From the NCBI GenBank assembly GCA_030696345.1, contig JAUYSK010000003.1:62001-126000 (forward strand): a stretch of 64,000 nucleotides of DNA, read 5' to 3'. This DNA is from Azonexus sp. (GTDB lineage Bacteria; Pseudomonadota; Gammaproteobacteria; Burkholderiales; Rhodocyclaceae). The translations under genes were made by a program, and so were the position numbers. Position 1 is the stretch's first letter, and every line of letters begins with the position of its first letter. Positions 27,007-35,106 of the stretch are shown in pieces. Below the pieces are notes generated by a model. That model did no database searches and was not told the origin of the DNA. It worked only from the letters and a program-made list of their open reading frames with translations.

Positions 27007-27389
27007 GGTCGTACGCAGGATTGCGCTCCTGTGAGGAATCAGCGCAGTAAGCCGTGATTTGCCGGCGTGTCCTCCATAAAGCACTGGTGCGGGGCGAAGT
27101 AAAAGCCCCATGGTGCGCCAGTATGTAGTCAGCCCGCAAAAGGCGCTTTTCTCTCGCCGCTCAAGCATCTGAGTGTCATCGGCAACGGACGGCCATGAAG
27201 CGACACTCATCCAACCGCACGTAGTGCTGACCGGCCGGAATGGGCACCGAAGTAATGTAAGCAGCCGACGAAATGAAAAACGGAACCTTAAGAGTTCCGT
27301 TTTTTTGCTGACGAACTACCTGAAGCAATCAACACGATTGACCCCAGCTAGCCCGAAAATGGGCATTTTTTATGTCGACCGCAGCAGTC
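27007..27389. other. Gene-free stretch between the unknown exported gene and trpE
   Basis: No convincing coding region on either strand. It contains the terminator at 27276-27306 and a short GCCC/GGGC hairpin with a T run (27351-27371, plus strand). There is no trpG start here although trpE ends at 27390 reading toward this side. Confidence 0.6.
27276..27306. terminator. Rho-independent terminator, bidirectional
   Basis: AAAAACGGAAC and GTTCCGTTTTT pair over 11 bp around CTTAAGA, with T runs in both directions. It could end the trpE transcript (minus strand) and anything arriving from the left. Confidence 0.8.
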
Positions 27390-28865
27390 TCAGTCGATTC
27401 GCGTGTCCAGCCCTTGCTCGGCCAACTCGGCAGCGCGCAGGACGGCACGGGCCTTGTTCTGTGTTTCGGTCCATTCCGAACTGGGATCGGAATCGGCGAC
27501 GATGCCGGCGCCAGCCTGGACATGGAGTTGCTTGTCCTTGAGCACGGCGGTACGGATGGCGATGGCCAGATCCATGTCGCCGTTGAAGCCGAGGTAACCA
27601 ACCGAGCCGGCGTAAATGCCGCGCTTGACCGGTTCCAGCTCGTCGATGATTTCCATCGCGCGCACCTTCGGCGCGCCGGATACGGTGCCGGCCGGGAAGG
27701 TTGCGCGCAGCACGTCGAGCGCATCGAGCCCCTCCTGCAGCTTGCCTTCGACATTGGACACTATATGCATCACATGCGAGTAGCGCTCGACGATCATGTT
27801 CTCGGTGAGTTTGACCGTGCCCACTTTGGCGACGCGACCGCAGTCGTTACGGCCGAGGTCGAGCAACTGGGTGTGTTCGGCGCGTTCCTTCTCGTCGGCC
27901 AGCAGTTCGACGGCGAGGGCGGCATCTTCTTCCGGCGAGGCGCCACGCTTGCGGGTGCCGGCAATGGGACGCACGGTGACGCGGTCGCCTTCGAGGCGGA
28001 CAAGAATTTCCGGCGAGGCCCCGACAACATGGAAATCCTCGAAGTCGAAGTAGAACATGTAGGGCGACGGATTCAGGCTGCGCAGGGTGCGGTAGAGTGC
28101 CAGCGGCGTCGCGCCGAAGGGCTTGGTCATGCGCTGTGAGAGGACGACCTGCATGACGTCGCCTTCGGTGATGTAGTCCTTGGCCTTGAGCACGGCTTTC
28201 TTGAAGGCCGCTTCGCCGAAGATGGAGACGGCGGGCTCGGAATGCACCGGCTTCTCGGCCGGGATCACGACCGGCATGCGCAGCTTGGCGAGCAGTTCCT
28301 TCAGGCGCGCCCGCGCCTTCTGGTAGGCCCCGGGAAAACCGGGTTCGGCGTAAACGATCAGGGTCAGCTTGCCGGACAGGTTGTCGACGACGGCGATTTC
28401 TTCGGAGAGCAGCAGGCCGATATCCGGCGTCCCGATGTCATCCGGCTTGTGGGTACGGGTCAGCTTGGTTTCAACGTAGCGCACGGTGTCGTAGCCGAAG
28501 CAGCCGACCAGACCGCCGCAGAAGCGGGGCAGGCCGGCCTGCGGGGCAGCGCGGAAGCGCTTCATGTACTTGCCGATGAAGTCGAGCGGATTGGTGTCAT
28601 CCTCACGCTCGGCGATGCGGTTGCCGGTCAATACCAGGACCTGATGACCATGCACGACGATGCGGGTCTGGGCGGCCAGACCGATGATCGAGTAGCGACC
28701 GAAACGCTCGCCACCCTGCACCGATTCGAGCAGATAGGTGTAAGGCGTGTTGGCCAGCTTGAGATAGATAGAGAGCGGCGTGTCGAGGTCGGCAAACGTT
28801 TCCAGCGTAACGGGAATACGGTTGTAGCCTTGCGCGGCAAGCGAATTGAATTCGGTTTCAGTCAT
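27390..28865 (-). CDS. trpE: Anthranilate synthase component I
   Basis: Converts chorismate to anthranilate, first step of tryptophan synthesis. The 491-residue protein carries the feedback site region [18 protein letters not shown] (the LLES element that binds Trp), and the catalytic [31 protein letters not shown] and [18 protein letters not shown] motifs. It normally works with a TrpG amidotransferase, but no trpG follows. Upstream in the same direction are a Trp-rich leader ORF, gph and rpe. Confidence 0.95.
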   Translation of the reverse strand: MTETEFNSLAAQGYNRIPVTLETFADLDTPLSIYLKLANTPYTYLLESVQGGERFGRYSIIGLAAQTRIVVHGHQVLVLTGNRIAEREDDTNPLDFIGKYMKRFRAAPQAGLPRFCGGLVGCFGYDTVRYVETKLTRTHKPDDIGTPDIGLLLSEEIAVVDNLSGKLTLIVYAEPGFPGAYQKARARLKELLAKLRMPVVIPAEKPVHSEPAVSIFGEAAFKKAVLKAKDYITEGDVMQVVLSQRMTKPFGATPLALYRTLRSLNPSPYMFYFDFEDFHVVGASPEILVRLEGDRVTVRPIAGTRKRGASPEEDAALAVELLADEKERAEHTQLLDLGRNDCGRVAKVGTVKLTENMIVERYSHVMHIVSNVEGKLQEGLDALDVLRATFPAGTVSGAPKVRAMEIIDELEPVKRGIYAGSVGYLGFNGDMDLAIAIRTAVLKDKQLHVQAGAGIVADSDPSSEWTETQNKARAVLRAAELAEQGLDTRID

Positions 28866-28902
28866 GGGGAAGCCTCGAAAATGACAAGCGTTTTGCGGTC
28901 TG

Positions 28903-29016
28903 GTGCGTTGCGCCGGAAGGGCGCGCGAATGAAGTTCAGGAGCGCCAGCGGCGCCAGTCCTGAGCCCCGTCGAAGGGCCAGCCTTGCCATTCGTTCCAGA
29001 GTCGCAGAGTCATCAT
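28903..29016 (-). promoter_or_regulatory. Candidate trp attenuator/leader region before trpE
   Basis: Read on the minus strand, four 5-base segments alternate: GCGCC (28954-28950), GGCGC (28946-28942), GCGCC (28924-28920), GGCGC (28914-28910). Segment 1 and 2 overlap the last two Trp codons of the leader peptide; 2 can pair with 3, and 3 with 4, the logic of an attenuator. No T run follows segment 4, so control of trpE translation or Rho access is more likely than classical termination. This is inference from sequence. Confidence 0.5.
28936..29016 (-). CDS. trpL: Trp-rich leader peptide upstream of trpE
   Basis: A 26-residue ORF with five Trp codons at residues 7, 10, 13, 21 and 24 (LWNEWQGW and DWRRW). 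It starts in an ATGATGA overlap with the gph stop and ends 70 bases before the trpE ATG. A Trp fraction near one in five, next to the first gene of tryptophan synthesis, is the hallmark of an attenuation leader peptide. Too short for usual gene callers. Translation would be coupled to gph. Confidence 0.6.
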   Translation of the reverse strand: MMTLRLWNEWQGWPFDGAQDWRRWRS

Positions 29017-29693
29017 TTGTGTTTGAGGTCTTTAAAAGTAAGGGCTTGCTGGTAGGCAACAAGCAGATCGGATACTAGCGCATCGCAATCGGCACTGTCC
29101 ACCGGCTCACCCTCGTTGTAGCCGTAGGGCACGGCATAGGCCAGACAGCCGGCAGCATGGGCGGCATGAATGTCGTTGAGCGAGTCGCCGATATGCAGAT
29201 TGCGATCCGGCCGCACTGCGAAAAGACGGCAGGCATGCAGTATCGGTTCGGGGTGCGGCTTCTTGTGCGCCGTCGTGTCGCCGGAAACGATGACATCGAA
29301 GAATTCGGTCAGGCCCATGCGATCGAGCAGCGCCTCGGTGAACATGCCCGGCTTGTTGGTGACGACGCCCATCTTGAGGCCGCTCGCCTTCCAGGCCTTG
29401 AGACCTTCGATCACGCCCGGATAAATCAGGGTCAAACAGCCGTTGACCGCAGCATAGTGACGTTTGAAGGATTCGATGGCGGCGTGCAGCTTTTCGGCAG
29501 AAGGCGGCTGGGTGTGGGTCAGGCACCGCTCGACCAGTACTGCCATACCCTTGCCAACGAAGCTGTGAACCTCGGCCTGTGTCCGTGGCGGTTCGCCAAT
29601 TTCAAGCAACATCAGGCGGCAGGCTTCCGCCAGATCGGCGATGGTATCGAGCAGCGTGCCGTCGAGGTCAAAGGTGACGGATTGGAAATGCAT
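29013..29693 (-). CDS. gph: Phosphoglycolate phosphatase
   Basis: A 226-residue HAD hydrolase that removes 2-phosphoglycolate. Motif I FDLDGTLLDT, motif II VVTNKPG, Lys in GDTTAHKKPHPEP and motif IV IGDSLNDI are present with the usual helical cap. It starts one base inside the rpe stop and its TGA overlaps the Trp-rich leader ORF, giving the order rpe - gph - leader - trpE on one transcript, the common betaproteobacterial arrangement. Confidence 0.93.
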   Translation of the reverse strand: MHFQSVTFDLDGTLLDTIADLAEACRLMLLEIGEPPRTQAEVHSFVGKGMAVLVERCLTHTQPPSAEKLHAAIESFKRHYAAVNGCLTLIYPGVIEGLKAWKASGLKMGVVTNKPGMFTEALLDRMGLTEFFDVIVSGDTTAHKKPHPEPILHACRLFAVRPDRNLHIGDSLNDIHAAHAAGCLAYAVPYGYNEGEPVDSADCDALVSDLLVAYQQALTFKDLKHK

Positions 29694-30391
29694 CAGACTT
29701 TGCCCAGTTCGGCCCGCAGACTGCCGATGATCGAATCGTAGCGATGCGGGTCGCTGTCCTTGCCGGCGCCATAAACGGCGGAACCGGCAACGAAGGCATC
29801 GACGCCGGCGCGGGCGATTTCGGCGATGTTGGCAGTGTTCACGCCGCCGTCGATTTCGAGGCGAATGCGACGGCCACTTTCCTTCTCGTAGGCATCCAGT
29901 TTGGCGCGCGCCTGCCTGGCTTTGGCCAGCGTACCGGGAATGAACTTCTGGCCGCCGAAACCGGGGTTAACGCTCATTAGCAGGATGACGTCGATCTTGT
30001 CGAGGACGTAATCCATGTAGTCGAGCGGCGTGGCCGGGTTGAAGACCAGACCGCCCTTGCAGCCGGCATCACGGATCAGCGACAGGCTGCGGTCGACGTG
30101 ATCAGAGGCTTCCGGATGAAAGGTGATGATGTTGGCGCCGGCCTTGGCGAAATCGGGAATGATGCGGTCCACCGGCTTGACCATCAGATGCACATCGATG
30201 GGTGCTGCGGTGCACGGGCGAATTGCCTCACAAACCAGCGGGCCGATGGTTAAATTGGGAACATAATGGTTGTCCATCACGTCGAAGTGAATCCAGTCAG
30301 CACCCGCAGCGATGACGTTTTTCACCTCTTCACCCAGGCGGGCAAAGTCGGCAGACAGAATGGATGGGGCAATGCGGAAGGTGTGGGACAT
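29693..30391 (-). CDS. rpe: Ribulose-phosphate 3-epimerase
   Basis: Interconverts ribulose 5-phosphate and xylulose 5-phosphate in the pentose phosphate pathway. From the [16 protein letters not shown] start it is 232 residues, a TIM barrel with metal-site His and Asp in [36 protein letters not shown] and LEIDGGV. Longer in-frame reading would cover the promoter region. It faces apaG head to head; the protein looks Rhodocyclales-like whereas apaG looks Comamonadaceae-like. Confidence 0.95.
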   Translation of the reverse strand: MSHTFRIAPSILSADFARLGEEVKNVIAAGADWIHFDVMDNHYVPNLTIGPLVCEAIRPCTAAPIDVHLMVKPVDRIIPDFAKAGANIITFHPEASDHVDRSLSLIRDAGCKGGLVFNPATPLDYMDYVLDKIDVILLMSVNPGFGGQKFIPGTLAKARQARAKLDAYEKESGRRIRLEIDGGVNTANIAEIARAGVDAFVAGSAVYGAGKDSDPHRYDSIIGSLRAELGKV

Positions 30392-30485
30392 GGCTTGTCT
30401 GGGGCTTGGGTGGCGTTGAAATGGCGACAGCGCGCATTTTCGCAGGCCTGACAAGGGCTTGCTGCAGCGCGGTAACATGCCGATC
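30392..30485. other. Probable junction between two genomes (rpe/apaG divergent spacer)
   Basis: To the left genes have moderate G+C and Rhodocyclales-like order; to the right G+C is visibly higher and order is Comamonadaceae-like. The crossover may lie in this spacer or in the conserved first about 45 codons of rpe. The spacer itself holds no clear promoter. Confidence 0.6.
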
Positions 30486-30881
30486 ATGTCGAAATACCAG
30501 TTCACCTGTGAAGTCGAGCCCCAGTACCTCAGCGAGCAGTCCTCGCCCGAGGAGGATCTGTACGCCTTTGCTTACACCATCACGATCACGAACACCGGTG
30601 ACGTGACGGCGCAGTTGATCGCGCGCCACTGGGTCATTGACGACGCGCGCGGCCACACCGACGAGATAAAGGGACTGGGCGTGGTGGGCAACCAGCCGCT
30701 GCTGCGCCCGGGTGAAGCCTTTCAGTACACGAGCGGCACACGGCTGCACACCCCGAACGGCACCATGCGCGGCAGCTTTTTCTGCGTGGCTGAAGACGGC
30801 GAACGCTTTGAAGCCCCGGTGCCGGAATTCGCACTCCAGGCCGGTGGCTCGGGCTCAGGTCCGGCCCGCGTGCTGCATTGA
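30486..30881 (+). CDS. apaG: ApaG protein (Co2+/Mg2+ efflux-associated)
   Basis: A 131-residue single fibronectin-III-like ApaG domain, with [38 protein letters not shown] and [16 protein letters not shown]. Mutants in other species affect cobalt resistance and Ap4A levels, but the biochemical role is unclear. It starts at MSKYQ (a second ATG is three codons upstream). The C-terminal extension ending PARVLH is typical of Comamonadaceae. It is the first gene right of the probable genome junction. Confidence 0.92.
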   Translation: MSKYQFTCEVEPQYLSEQSSPEEDLYAFAYTITITNTGDVTAQLIARHWVIDDARGHTDEIKGLGVVGNQPLLRPGEAFQYTSGTRLHTPNGTMRGSFFCVAEDGERFEAPVPEFALQAGGSGSGPARVLH

Positions 30882-30921
30882 GTGCCTTCGCTCGGCGGGG
30901 GCGCGCCCACACCCAAACCGC

Positions 30922-33015
30922 ATGGACCTCACCCGGCTGATTGACGCGCTCGACCCGCAAGCCCCGCTGGCGCAGCGCCACCTGTGGCTGATCGAGTTGC
31001 TGCGCTGGGTGCGCGGCGACGCGCAGGACCCGCAGGCGAGCGTGGCGCGCGTGCGCCTGTTTCTGGACGCGGTGCAGCACCGCCCCGAATGGCTGGTCCG
31101 CTGGCGCAACTGGTGGCAAACCTTTGTGGGCAGCGTGGACGCCACGCCCCTGCTCGCCGACTACGGTTTTGCCCCACGCACCGCTTTTTTGAGCGAACTG
31201 GGCCAGCGTTTGCGCCGCAAGGTACTGCCCGGCACCCCGGAAACCACCGACCTGGCCGAACTGTTTGGCCTGCTGCTGCCCACCCGGTTTGACGTGCTCT
31301 GGCTCAAGGCGCTGGACACCGCCACGCTGGAGCGCCTGCGCCGTCTGTTGTTCACGCCCGCCGAGGCGGCGCACACCGACGCGACCCCCGAAGCAGCCGG
31401 CTTCTGGCAAACCGCACTCATGGACGCGCTCATTTTCTGCGTGAGCCAAGTCAGCGCCACCGGCTTTGCGTCTGAAATCCGGGTTCGCATGTCGGCCGAG
31501 GCACAAGCCGGACGGCCCTTTCACGAGCTGCCCTCGTCTTTTGAGGTGCTGCGCCTGGGGGTGCAGAACCACGGGCCGCACAGCCCCCAGGCGCTGGAGG
31601 CGGCCGCGCAGCTGCGCGCACAGCTCGACGCCTGCCGCCACGCCGCCTACAGCGTCTACTCGCACCTGGAGGCGCACGGTGTTTCGGTGGGCATTGTGTT
31701 TCGGCTGCGCCAGCTGCGCGAACGCATTGTGCGCATCAAGGAACTGCTGGACTGCCTGCAGTCCGAGCAGCCCGAGCGCGCCACCGCCACCCTGCTGGCC
31801 GACCTGGCCCAGGTGGGCCAGGACAACCGCAGCATCCGCGCCCTGATCGCCAGCAGCTCGCAGCTGACGGCCGCCAAGGTGGCCGAACGCAGCGCCGAAA
31901 GCGGCGAACACTACATCACCCGCGACGCCGACGAATACCGCCAGATGCTGGGCAAGGCAGCGGGCGGCGGCGCGGTGCTGGGCCTCACCACCTGGGTCAA
32001 GTTGTCCCTCTATGCGCTGGGTTTGTCGGCATTCTGGGGCGGGTTTGCCGCCGGACTGAACTACGCCTTCTTTTTTGTGCTGATCCAGTTGCTGCACCTG
32101 ACCGTGGCCACCAAGCAACCCGCGGTGACCGCCCCGGCCATGGTCGCCAAGCTCAAAGACATTCGGGAGCCGGGCGCGGTGCGCCGTTTCGTGGACGAAG
32201 TGGCCAACCTGTTTCGCTCGCAAATCGCGTCCATCGTGGGCAACGTGGGCCTGGTGGTGCCGGTGGTGGTGGTGCTCAGCCTGGTGCTGCAGTTCGTCAC
32301 CGACGCGCCCATGATTGACGCCAACCAGGCGCAGCACGCGCTGCACGACTTGCACCTGCTGGGGCCCACGGTGCTTTTTGCGGCGCTCACCGGGGTGCTG
32401 CTGTTTGCGTCCAGCATCGTGGCCGGCTGGGTTGAAAACTGGTTCGTCTTTCACAAGCTGGACTCGGCCGTGCGGCACAACCCCCGCTTCACCCGCGTGC
32501 TGGGGCCTGCCCGCGCCGCCCGCTGGGCCACCTTTCTGCGCAGCAACGTATCGGGTCTGGCGGCCAATATTTCGCTCGGCTTCATGCTCGGCCTGGTGCC
32601 GGCCTTTGCTGCCTTTTTCGGCCTGGGGCTGGACGTGCGCCACGTCACGCTGGCCGCGGGACAGGCAGCGGCCGCCGCCGCGTCGATCGGCCCGGGCATT
32701 CTGACCGAACCCGCCTTCTGGTGGGCCGTGGCCAGCATCGCGCTGGTCGGCCCGATCAACCTGGCCGTGAGTTTCTACCTGGCGTTTCGCCTGGCGCTGC
32801 GTGCCCAAAGCATCAGCGAAGTCAACCGCCAACGCATCCGTGCGGCCCTCTGGCGGCGCATACGCAGCGCATCACTGAGCTTCTTGCTGCCCCCGCGCCG
32901 ACCGCGCAACGACGCCCGCCAGGACGACGTTGACAGGGAAAAAACCGAAGGTGCGCCACCCGTCGACGCGCCCGACAGCGTGCCGCCGCCCGCAGCCCCC
33001 CCGCAGCATGGGTGA
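30922..33015 (+). CDS. Gcr-family membrane protein (annotated as site-specific recombinase)
   Basis: A 697-residue protein of the family named after the Neisseria Gcr site-specific recombinase. Residues 1-340 are soluble and helical; about six hydrophobic segments follow (LTTWVKLSLYALGLSAFWGG, NYAFFFVLIQLLHLTV, LVVPVVVVLSLVLQFV, GPTVLFAALTGVLLFASSIV, GFMLG-like and the last PINLAVSFYLAF). A Pro/Asp-rich tail ends it. No recombinase active-site motif (Tyr- or Ser-type) is evident, so an enzyme acting on DNA is doubtful. Its stop lies inside thiL. Confidence 0.75.
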   Translation: MDLTRLIDALDPQAPLAQRHLWLIELLRWVRGDAQDPQASVARVRLFLDAVQHRPEWLVRWRNWWQTFVGSVDATPLLADYGFAPRTAFLSELGQRLRRKVLPGTPETTDLAELFGLLLPTRFDVLWLKALDTATLERLRRLLFTPAEAAHTDATPEAAGFWQTALMDALIFCVSQVSATGFASEIRVRMSAEAQAGRPFHELPSSFEVLRLGVQNHGPHSPQALEAAAQLRAQLDACRHAAYSVYSHLEAHGVSVGIVFRLRQLRERIVRIKELLDCLQSEQPERATATLLADLAQVGQDNRSIRALIASSSQLTAAKVAERSAESGEHYITRDADEYRQMLGKAAGGGAVLGLTTWVKLSLYALGLSAFWGGFAAGLNYAFFFVLIQLLHLTVATKQPAVTAPAMVAKLKDIREPGAVRRFVDEVANLFRSQIASIVGNVGLVVPVVVVLSLVLQFVTDAPMIDANQAQHALHDLHLLGPTVLFAALTGVLLFASSIVAGWVENWFVFHKLDSAVRHNPRFTRVLGPARAARWATFLRSNVSGLAANISLGFMLGLVPAFAAFFGLGLDVRHVTLAAGQAAAAAASIGPGILTEPAFWWAVASIALVGPINLAVSFYLAFRLALRAQSISEVNRQRIRAALWRRIRSASLSFLLPPRRPRNDARQDDVDREKTEGAPPVDAPDSVPPPAAPPQHG

Positions 33016-33982
33016 GTTCGAACTCATTCAGCGCCACTTTCAGCGCAGCAACCAGACTCCACCCGGACAAGTGGTGCTGGGCATTGGCGACGACTGCGCC
33101 TTGCTGCAGCCCTCCCCCGGCCACCAGCTCGCCATCTCTTGCGACATGCTGGTTGAAGGTCGCCATTTTTTTGCCGACGCAGACCCCGCCGCGCTCGGCC
33201 ACAAAGCGCTGGCCGTCAACCTGAGCGATCTCGCCGCCATGGGGGCTCGCCCGCTGGGTTTCACCCTGGCACTGGCCTTGCCCAGCGCCCAGGACGCCTG
33301 GCTCAGCGGCTTTGCCCAGGGCCTGTTTGCACTGGCCGACCTGCACGCCTGCCCACTGGTGGGTGGCGACACCACGCGCGGACCGCTCAACCTCTGCATC
33401 ACCGTGTTCGGCGAACTGCTGCCGGGCCAGGCCTTGCGTCGCAGCGCGGCGCAGCCGGGTGACGACCTGTACCTGAGCGGTCGCACTGGCGAAGCCCGGC
33501 TGGCACTGGCGTTGCTGCAAGGCACCGACTGGGCGCTGCAACACACCGCGCCAGGTGCCCTGCACCGGCTGCGCGGCCGGCTGGAACGCCCGCAGCCACG
33601 CATGGCACTGGGCCGGGCGCTGGCCAGCGTGGCCCATGCCGCGCTGGACGTGAGCGACGGCCTGGCCGGCGACCTGGGCCACATCTTGCAAGCCAGTGGG
33701 GTGGGCGCCGATATTCACCAGGAGCTGCTGCCCGTGGCCCCCGACCTGCAAGCCCTGCCCGAAGCGCTGCTGCTGGACTGCCTGCTCAACGGCGGCGACG
33801 ACTACGAACTGCTGTTCACCGCTGCGCCGTCCGACCGCGCCGCCATTGAAGCCGCAGCCCAGAGGAGCCAGACGCCGGTGCACCGCATCGGGCAGATCAG
33901 CACCACGCCCGGCTTGCGGCTGCACAAGGCGACGGGCCAACCGGTGATGCTGACACCCCGCGGCTTTGACCACTTTGCCTGA
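33008..33982 (+). CDS. thiL: Thiamine-monophosphate kinase
   Basis: Phosphorylates TMP to the cofactor TPP. The 324-residue enzyme shows GIGDDCALL, the SDLAAMGARPLG segment, GGDTTRG, DVSDGLAGDL and GGDDYELLF, all typical. The ATG overlaps the upstream membrane-protein gene by eight bases. No TPP riboswitch is expected or seen inside this operon. Confidence 0.95.
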   Translation: MGEFELIQRHFQRSNQTPPGQVVLGIGDDCALLQPSPGHQLAISCDMLVEGRHFFADADPAALGHKALAVNLSDLAAMGARPLGFTLALALPSAQDAWLSGFAQGLFALADLHACPLVGGDTTRGPLNLCITVFGELLPGQALRRSAAQPGDDLYLSGRTGEARLALALLQGTDWALQHTAPGALHRLRGRLERPQPRMALGRALASVAHAALDVSDGLAGDLGHILQASGVGADIHQELLPVAPDLQALPEALLLDCLLNGGDDYELLFTAAPSDRAAIEAAAQRSQTPVHRIGQISTTPGLRLHKATGQPVMLTPRGFDHFA

Positions 33983-34054
33983 GGTGTCGGTGTTCGGCTT
34001 GCACCAGATCTGCGCGCCCGGTTCGGTCCTGGTCACATCGCCATAATCCTCTTC

Positions 34055-34582
34055 ATGCTCCAACCCGTCCCCCCCACCGGCACGCCGTCCATGGTCCGAC
34101 CCACCTGGGCCTTCCTGCTGGCCCATCCCGCGCACTTCATCGCCATGGGCGGGGGATCGGGGCTGTCCCGCTTCGCACCCGGCACGGTGGGCACCCTTTG
34201 GGCCTGGGCCGCGTTTGTGTTGCTGCAACCCGTCATGTCCGACGTCGCCTGGGCCGTCCTGATCGGCGTGGGCGCGCTGGCGGGCTGGTGGGCCTGCACG
34301 GTCACGGCGCAGCACCTGCGCATCGCCGATTCGGGCCACATCGTTTGGGACGAAGTGGTGGCTTTCTGGCTGGTGCTGTGGCTGGTGTCACCCGCCGGTT
34401 TCTGGGGGCAGCTGGTGGCGTTCGCGTTGTTTCGTTTTTTCGACGCGGTGAAGTTCGGCCCCATGGCCTGGGCCGACCAGGCCTTCAAAGGCTTCGGCCC
34501 ACGCGGGGGCTTCGGCATCCTGCTGGATGACTTTGCTGCCGCGTTCTGCACCTTGCTCGTGATCGCGATCTGGAGGTATTGA
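34055..34582 (+). CDS. pgpA: Phosphatidylglycerophosphatase A
   Basis: Dephosphorylates phosphatidylglycerol phosphate in the inner membrane to make phosphatidylglycerol. The 175-residue protein has the GSGLSRFAPGTVGTLWAW segment, the acidic DSGHIVWDEVVAFWLV site, and FRFFDAVKFGP, all family marks, and four hydrophobic helices. thiL - pgpA - pncC is a common betaproteobacterial order. The alternative start MVRPTWAFL lies 12 codons downstream. Confidence 0.93.
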   Translation: MLQPVPPTGTPSMVRPTWAFLLAHPAHFIAMGGGSGLSRFAPGTVGTLWAWAAFVLLQPVMSDVAWAVLIGVGALAGWWACTVTAQHLRIADSGHIVWDEVVAFWLVLWLVSPAGFWGQLVAFALFRFFDAVKFGPMAWADQAFKGFGPRGGFGILLDDFAAAFCTLLVIAIWRY

Positions 34583-34583
34583 G

Positions 34584-35069
34584 ATGCCCACCATCCCCGA
34601 ACTGGTCGAACAACTCGCCACCGCACTCAAAGCCCGAGGCCAGTTCATGGCCGCCGCCGAGAGCTGCACCGGCGGGCTCATCTCCGGTGCCTGCACCGAC
34701 CTCAGCGGTTCCAGCGACTGGTTCGAGCGCGGTTTTGTCACCTATTCCAACGCCGCCAAGTGCGAGATGCTGGGTGTACCGGCCGCGGTGATCGAGGCCC
34801 ACGGCGCGGTGAGCGAGCCAGTGGCCCGCGCCATGGCCGCAGGTGCGGTGGTCAACGCCCATGCCCACTGGTCGGTGGCCGTGACCGGTATCGCCGGCCC
34901 CACCGGCGGCGGCGCCGGGAAGCCGGTGGGCACGGTGTGGTTTGGCTGGGCCACGCCCATGGGCGTGTTCACCGAACGTCAGCACTTCGATGGCGACCGC
35001 GCCGCCGTGCGCCAAGCCACCGTGGCACACGCACTGGCCGGTTTGCTACAGCGGCTGACGAACGTCTGA
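34584..35069 (+). CDS. pncC: Nicotinamide-nucleotide amidase (CinA C-terminal family)
   Basis: Deamidates NMN for NAD recycling. The 161-residue protein has the catalytic Ser region AAAESCTGGLISGACTD, the YSNAAK loop and GIAGPTGG. It starts one base after the pgpA stop. The stand-alone CinA N-terminal domain at 10290-11054 is in the other genome part and is not its partner here. Confidence 0.95.
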   Translation: MPTIPELVEQLATALKARGQFMAAAESCTGGLISGACTDLSGSSDWFERGFVTYSNAAKCEMLGVPAAVIEAHGAVSEPVARAMAAGAVVNAHAHWSVAVTGIAGPTGGGAGKPVGTVWFGWATPMGVFTERQHFDGDRAAVRQATVAHALAGLLQRLTNV

Positions 35070-35106
35070 ACCAGCGCCAGGCATTCGCCAACCCACGGCA
35101 TCCATC

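Noticed and set aside
27351-27371. Possible terminator (4-bp GCCC/GGGC stem with T run, plus strand)
   Set aside because: Very short stem and pointing into trpE from the other strand; the 11-bp hairpin at 27276-27306 is the better candidate.
30634-32832. Long antisense frame across the Gcr-like gene
   Set aside because: Composition is Gln/His/Arg rich, typical of a mirror frame; no start signal or motif.
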